Translations under genes and position numbers: made by a program
The notes under the pieces: model-generated
Seen by the model: only the letters and a program-made list of their open reading frames with translations
Databases searched by the model: none
What the model was told of the DNA's origin: nothing
Part shown: positions 12,396 to 15,662 of the stretch, piece by piece
Numbering within the stretch: the stretch's first letter is position 1
Layout of the letters: the number at the start of each line of letters is the position of its first letter
Assembly: GCA_007125455.1 (NCBI GenBank)
Contig: SLDE01000232.1
Coordinates: 1-15,662, forward strand
DNA length: 15,662 nt
From: Ectothiorhodospiraceae bacterium
GTDB lineage: Bacteria; Pseudomonadota; Gammaproteobacteria; Thiohalomonadales; Thiohalomonadaceae
Reading direction: 5' to 3'

Positions 12396-12977
12396 CTAGA
12401 TCTCCAGCCCGCCCATACGCTCGGAGATACGGTGTCTGTCCCAGCGCACCCCAAGGAAGATCCCAAACAGAAACAGCCCAATACCCAGCAAAGGGGGCAG
12501 CAGCCAGCTTAGGTGGTGATCCTCCTCTTCCTTGAGTTGCTGGCGGTAGTTGGCGATCGCCTGTTCCAGCTGCTTATGCACCAGGCGGGCCTGCTGCAGC
12601 CCCTTGGCCATCTCGGCCTTCTCGTCCTCGCTGTCCATCAGCGCTTCTTCAAGTTGTACCAGACGCTGTTGCAACTGCTCATGGGACTGGCGAAGCTCAT
12701 CGAGCAGGACCAGGGCGGGTTTGTCCTGACTGATAAAGGTAGCACTCACCCAGCCCTCGGTACCGCTCTCGGTGCGCACCAGGGCATAGTTACCGGAGCG
12801 CTCAAGCAACTCCATGCGAGCGCCCGTGTCGATCACCTCCAGTGGCCGACTGCTCGAGTCGGCGCTTGGACGAACACCCAGCCGACGCTCATCATGGACG
12901 TAAAAGATCTCGCTCGCCCATGCTGACGAAAGCAGCATGAGCAGAAGAAACATCCCGGCTGTCAGGTACTTGAGCAT
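12396..12977 (-). CDS. SH3-domain membrane protein (YgiM / TIGR04211 family)
   Basis: 193 residues from the ATG at 12977, chosen because it gives a clean signal peptide (MLKYLTAGMFLLLMLLSSAWA, cleavage after about 21); the longer frame has an implausible N-terminus. A bacterial SH3 domain follows (about 24-84: LGVRPSADSSSRPLEVIDTG, GTEGWVSATFIS), then a coiled coil (about 88-150). A membrane span is at about 157-176, and the family's basic tail WDRHRISERMGGLEI ends it. The SH3 domain should lie in the periplasm, perhaps on peptidoglycan. E. coli YgiM is the named relative and is poorly understood. The Shine-Dalgarno sequence is weak. Confidence 0.9.
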   Translation of the reverse strand: MLKYLTAGMFLLLMLLSSAWASEIFYVHDERRLGVRPSADSSSRPLEVIDTGARMELLERSGNYALVRTESGTEGWVSATFISQDKPALVLLDELRQSHEQLQQRLVQLEEALMDSEDEKAEMAKGLQQARLVHKQLEQAIANYRQQLKEEEDHHLSWLLPPLLGIGLFLFGIFLGVRWDRHRISERMGGLEI

Positions 12978-13035
12978 TATTTTAGTACGGCTCCAAACAA
13001 TTGATACGAGTGTAGTGTCGTGCTGACATTGGCCC

Positions 13036-13063
13036 ATTATCACCGACACAATAATGACGACAA
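13036..13063 (-). promoter_or_regulatory. Possible promoter of the SH3 protein gene
   Basis: TTGTCG (13058-13063), 16 bp, GATAAT (13036-13041) on the minus strand, 4-of-6 and 5-of-6 matches. This would give a leader of about 50 bases. Confidence 0.4.
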
Positions 13064-13115
13064 ATATCCCAGTACCAGGCCCATAATGCAACACCGTTCA
13101 CAGACAACGGCATCA

Positions 13116-14036
13116 TTAGCTGCTCATCAGCAAGGCAAACCACAACGGCAGTGTGAGCATTCCAAACACCGTTGAAAGTGTCACCGCCATGGCATAGAGG
13201 CCACTATCGAGACGGTAGCGATCACACAACACTATTCCTAAAACCATAGCAGGCATCGCCGCTTCTAGCACGACGGCGGTGAGCACCTCACCCTCCAGCG
13301 TCGTCCCCTGTGCCAGGCCCCACACTAATAATGGGGTGATCAGCAGCTGGATCAATACCACCGGGATCAGCAGCGACCACTTACCCTGCCAACTATCGCC
13401 CCAGCGCAATGCCAGCCCCAGGGAGAAGAGCATCAGAGGAATCACGCCGGCGGCCAGCATATCCAGCGCACCACCGAGCAGATCGGGCAGCGGCACCCCG
13501 GCAAGATTAAGAGAAACACCTAGCACGGCGGCCCATAGCGGGGGCACCCGCAACAGGTTGCGCAGCGGGTGCGCCGTCTCAGCGGACTCCCCATAACGCT
13601 GTGCCAGCAACACACCCACGCTCAGCAACAGCGGGGTACAGGCAAACAGGTCGTATTGGATGGCGATGGTGCGCGCCCACTCCCCCAGGCTGGCCTCCAG
13701 CACGGGCAGGCCAAGATAGGTGGCATTGGGAAAGGCCGAGGCCAGCAGCACGGTGCCCAGCACCGCCCGCGAGGGGGCCCGGCGGCGAAACCACAGCCAG
13801 GCCAGAGCCAGGGCGAAGATCACCCCGCTGGCGGCCAACAGCGCTACCCACAATGCATCCAGCGACAAGGGTGCACGCCACAACACCACCAGCACCAGAG
13901 CCGGTAACAGCAACACATAGACCAGTGTGGTCAGGCTATGGCGCAGGGTATCGCCACCCAAACCCTGCGGAGCGAAGACACGCCACAACACCCCGCAAAG
14001 GATGAGTATGCCCGCTTGGGCGATCACCTCATACAT
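13116..14036 (-). CDS. AEC (auxin efflux carrier) family transporter
   Basis: 306 residues, almost entirely hydrophobic helices (about eight to ten spans), the usual length for bacterial AEC proteins. The family pattern is visible: a start with QAGILILCGVLWR, the conserved ASAFPNATYLGLPVLEASLG near 100-117 in the unwound middle helix, and the repeat VVLEAAMPAMVLGIVLCDRY near 258-277. Members export or exchange small organic acids such as malate; the substrate here cannot be told. AGAGGTG precedes the ATG. It is divergent from the HU-like gene and is followed on the same strand by the SH3 gene 138 bases further on. Confidence 0.9.
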   Translation of the reverse strand: MYEVIAQAGILILCGVLWRVFAPQGLGGDTLRHSLTTLVYVLLLPALVLVVLWRAPLSLDALWVALLAASGVIFALALAWLWFRRRAPSRAVLGTVLLASAFPNATYLGLPVLEASLGEWARTIAIQYDLFACTPLLLSVGVLLAQRYGESAETAHPLRNLLRVPPLWAAVLGVSLNLAGVPLPDLLGGALDMLAAGVIPLMLFSLGLALRWGDSWQGKWSLLIPVVLIQLLITPLLVWGLAQGTTLEGEVLTAVVLEAAMPAMVLGIVLCDRYRLDSGLYAMAVTLSTVFGMLTLPLWFALLMSS

Positions 14037-14307
14037 CCACCACCTCTGTATTCACTTATCATCCACACATCTCCTACAGGGTGGTACACATACCCTACGG
14101 GTATCTGATGCCGTCAGGTTAAAAACTCAAGGCTGGCATTTAAGGGCACCGTTATACCTTAATCTGGCCGTAATATTAATGCAGGGAGCGAGTGGGTGCG
14201 AAAAAAACATCGCGTAACCACACAGATAGCTTGTCTTTTTTCCAACCTCATTGGAGAATCAGCCTGTAGCACCATTCCCTGACCGAAAAAATCCAAGGAG
14301 AGTAACC
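14037..14307. other. Divergent intergenic region with a perfect inverted repeat
   Basis: 271 bases between the AEC and HU-like genes, no gene seen. ATACCC-TAC-GGGTAT at 14090-14104 is a perfect inverted repeat, 54-68 bp before the AEC start, and might be an operator. TTGTCT, 17 bp, GAGAAT (about 14230-14258) is a possible promoter for the HU-like gene. Confidence 0.4.
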
Positions 14308-14739
14308 ATGGTTGCAAAGAAAAAGGCCGCCGCGAAGAAGGCCCCGACGAAAAAGGCCGTCACCAAGAAGGCCGCCCCCAAGGCGGCGGTTAGCAAGCCA
14401 GCCACCCCCAAACGCCTCAAGGCGATCAAAGAACCGATGACCAAGACTGCCATGCTGCAGGCCATCGCAGAAGAAACCGGCCTGCCCCGCAAGGAGGTCG
14501 CTGCGGTGCTCGACTCCCTGGGAGGGCTCATCGAGGGGCACGTGAAAAAAGGCGCCGCCGGCGTCTGCACCATCCCCGGCCTGATGAAGATCAAGACCGT
14601 ACGCAAGCCCGCACAGCGTGCCCGCAAAAACGTCCCCAACCCCTTCAAGCCCGGCGAGACCATGGATGTGGCGGCCAAGCCCGCTCGGACCATGGTGAAG
14701 ATCCTGCCACTGAAAAAACTCAAGGATATGGCTGGCTGA
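14308..14739 (+). CDS. HU-family DNA-binding protein with Lys/Ala-rich tail
   Basis: 143 residues from the ATG at 14308, with AAGGAG seven bases upstream. Residues 1-42 are a histone H1-like tail of repeated KKA and KKAP units (KKKAAAKKAPTKKAVTKKAA). The HU fold follows: helices MTKTAMLQAIAEETGLPRKEVAAVLDSLGGLI at 44-75, then GVCTIPGLMKIKTVRKPAQRAR. The DNA-grasping arm holds the proline-bearing VPNPFKPGETMDV at 109-121, where N-P-F corresponds to the intercalating tip of HU. It should bend and compact DNA in the nucleoid; the tail should add charge-driven, sequence-independent binding. Ordinary HU is about 90 residues, so the tail accounts for most of the excess. Confidence 0.93.
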   Translation: MVAKKKAAAKKAPTKKAVTKKAAPKAAVSKPATPKRLKAIKEPMTKTAMLQAIAEETGLPRKEVAAVLDSLGGLIEGHVKKGAAGVCTIPGLMKIKTVRKPAQRARKNVPNPFKPGETMDVAAKPARTMVKILPLKKLKDMAG

Positions 14740-14747
14740 GCCGCCAC

Positions 14748-14770
14748 GGTGGTGGGCAGCGCCCACCACC
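14748..14770 (+). terminator. Strong hairpin after the HU-like gene
   Basis: GGTGGTGGGC-AGC-GCCCACCACC is a perfect 10-bp stem nine bases after the stop codon. It is followed by C-rich sequence, not by T, so it may stabilise the mRNA end instead of terminating on its own. Confidence 0.5.
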
Positions 14771-14926
14771 ACCCACTCCCTCCCCCCCCTTAAAGCATAT
14801 AAGCACATACTGTCATTTATACGACTGATATCTGACGAAAAAACTTTAGTTACGCACTTCATTGCAAAAGTCGCTGTCATGCCTTATTCATAAAGGACGG
14901 CACACAACATACCAATGGAGGCGCCG

Positions 14927-15520
14927 ATGTCTGAAAACTACACACCACTGCCCTACACCAGTCTGAGCAGTGATAGCACCTATCACCGCCCACCCCAACG
15001 CCTACCGGAGAAGGTCACCGCCGCGAGCGCCGCTATCGATGTCATGACCGACTTCACCAAGGTTGCCGCAATCACCATGGGGCCCTGTGCCAGCCTGGAT
15101 GCCGCCGAACAACGCATGATCGCCAGTGGCGTCAGACTGCTGCTGGTCACCGATCAGAGCAACGCCATCCTGGGGATCATCACCGCCACGGATCTGCACG
15201 GTGATCGGCCACTCACCTACCTAAAGGAGGTGGGCGGCAAGCGTAATGAGATCTTCCTGCGCGACATCATGACCCCGGCAGACAAGCTGGAGGTGCTTTA
15301 CATGGTCGATGTGGAGAATGCCAAGGTAGGGGATATTGTCGAAACGATGAAACGGGTGGGACGCCAACATGCCCTGGTAGTCGATCTGAGCGACGACAAA
15401 CGCCAGGTCGTGCGCGGGATCTTCTCCACCAAGCAGATCAGCAAACAATTGGGGGTAAACATCGACACCACCGAGGTGGCCAAGACCTTTGCCGAGCTGG
15501 AGGCCGCCTTGATCGCCTAA
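14927..15520 (+). CDS. CBS-domain pair protein
   Basis: 197 residues from the ATG at 14927 (GGAGG seven bases upstream; the ATG at 14915 lacks one). The first 35 residues are polar and probably flexible. CBS motif 1 spans about 39-100 (VAAITMGPCASLDAAEQRMIASGVRLLLVTDQSNAILGIITATDL is its body), and CBS motif 2 about 111-178 (RDIMTPADKLEVLYMVDVENAKVGDIVETM, then ALVVDL and GIFSTKQISKQLG). A short helix ends the protein. CBS pairs bind adenosine nucleotides and report energy state. No enzyme domain is attached, so it would have to act on a partner. Its gene stands alone between two terminator-like hairpins. Confidence 0.92.
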   Translation: MSENYTPLPYTSLSSDSTYHRPPQRLPEKVTAASAAIDVMTDFTKVAAITMGPCASLDAAEQRMIASGVRLLLVTDQSNAILGIITATDLHGDRPLTYLKEVGGKRNEIFLRDIMTPADKLEVLYMVDVENAKVGDIVETMKRVGRQHALVVDLSDDKRQVVRGIFSTKQISKQLGVNIDTTEVAKTFAELEAALIA

Positions 15521-15544
15521 CAAGCTACCCGCAGTTCCCTCAAC

Positions 15545-15578
15545 AAAAAATGGCCACTCAGTGAGTGGCCATTTTTTT
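15545..15578. terminator. Strong bidirectional intrinsic terminator
   Basis: A nearly perfect palindrome: six A, then TGGCCACTCA, one base, TGAGTGGCCA, then seven T. The GC stem plus flanking A and T runs lets it stop transcription both of the CBS gene and of the minus-strand gene entering from the right. Confidence 0.92.
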
Positions 15579-15592
15579 CGAGTAACAACAGA

Positions 15593-15662
15593 CTAGAACA
15601 TCATGCGGAAGCCAACATGGAAGTTGTCATCCAGCTCGACACGGTTCGGCCCGTTCTTGACA
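15593..15662 (-). CDS. C-terminal end of an outer-membrane beta-barrel protein (partial)
   Basis: The minus strand reads 22 codons from the window edge to a TAG at 15593-15595. The last residues are NFHVGFRMMF: an alternating hydrophobic beta strand ending in phenylalanine, which is the signal recognised by the BAM complex for outer-membrane insertion. A porin or other beta-barrel is likely, but the family cannot be told from so little. It ends just before the bidirectional terminator, as a real gene would. Confidence 0.65.
   Translation of the reverse strand, partial: VKNGPNRVELDDNFHVGFRMMF

Overview
The window looks like a chromosomal segment of a halophilic or marine gammaproteobacterium. 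The support is a complete ectoine operon (ectABC) with a MarR-type regulator beside it, a NaChBac-type voltage-gated sodium channel, gammaproteobacterial-looking rplM-rpsI, RimO, a YgiM-type SH3 protein and Tas, and REP elements of the GTAG-head type. Most genes are GC-rich. The stretch 1443-2830 is visibly AT-richer. The species cannot be named from the sequence alone.

Layout. (1) 1-2520, all on the minus strand: a WYL-domain regulator that runs off the left edge, an 86-aa membrane protein, a 276-aa coiled-coil/tail-anchored protein of unknown function, and a 55-aa basic protein. (2) 2521-4457, minus strand: a 60-bp palindromic repeat, a terminator, tRNA-Gln(CUG), a four-helix-bundle (S23-type) gene tightly bracketed by a 21-bp inverted repeat, then rpsI and rplM. 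Upstream of rplM, a strong promoter is followed about 90 nt later by an intrinsic terminator, so a small RNA or attenuator is likely. A second promoter sits closer to rplM. (3) 4704-8526: the sodium channel (plus), the MarR regulator (minus, probably EctR), and divergent ectA-ectB-ectC (plus). (4) 8527-8710: an empty inverted repeat related to the one around the four-helix-bundle gene, then three REP elements, the last of which supplies the rimO stop codon. (5) 8701-10341, minus: rimO and a small four-cysteine protein. (6) 10537-12300, plus: a Tas-like aldo-keto reductase and a glutathione S-transferase-like protein. (7) 12329-14036: the second copy of the 60-bp repeat, then minus-strand genes for a YgiM-like SH3 protein and an AEC-family transporter. 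(8) 14308-15578, plus: an HU-family protein with a histone-H1-like Lys/Ala tail, a CBS-pair protein and a strong bidirectional terminator. The last 70 bases hold the C-terminal end of an outer-membrane beta-barrel protein on the minus strand.

How the genes fit together. The ectoine genes make a compatible solute from aspartate semialdehyde-derived diaminobutyrate, and the MarR protein is placed to repress them. A sodium channel whose gene converges on that regulator adds to the salt-adaptation theme, though the functional link is inference. rplM-rpsI is the ribosomal core, and rimO also acts on the ribosome (protein S12). The least explained parts are the promoter-terminator unit in front of rplM, the inverted-repeat-bounded four-helix-bundle cassette, and the AT-rich group of unknown genes near the WYL regulator.
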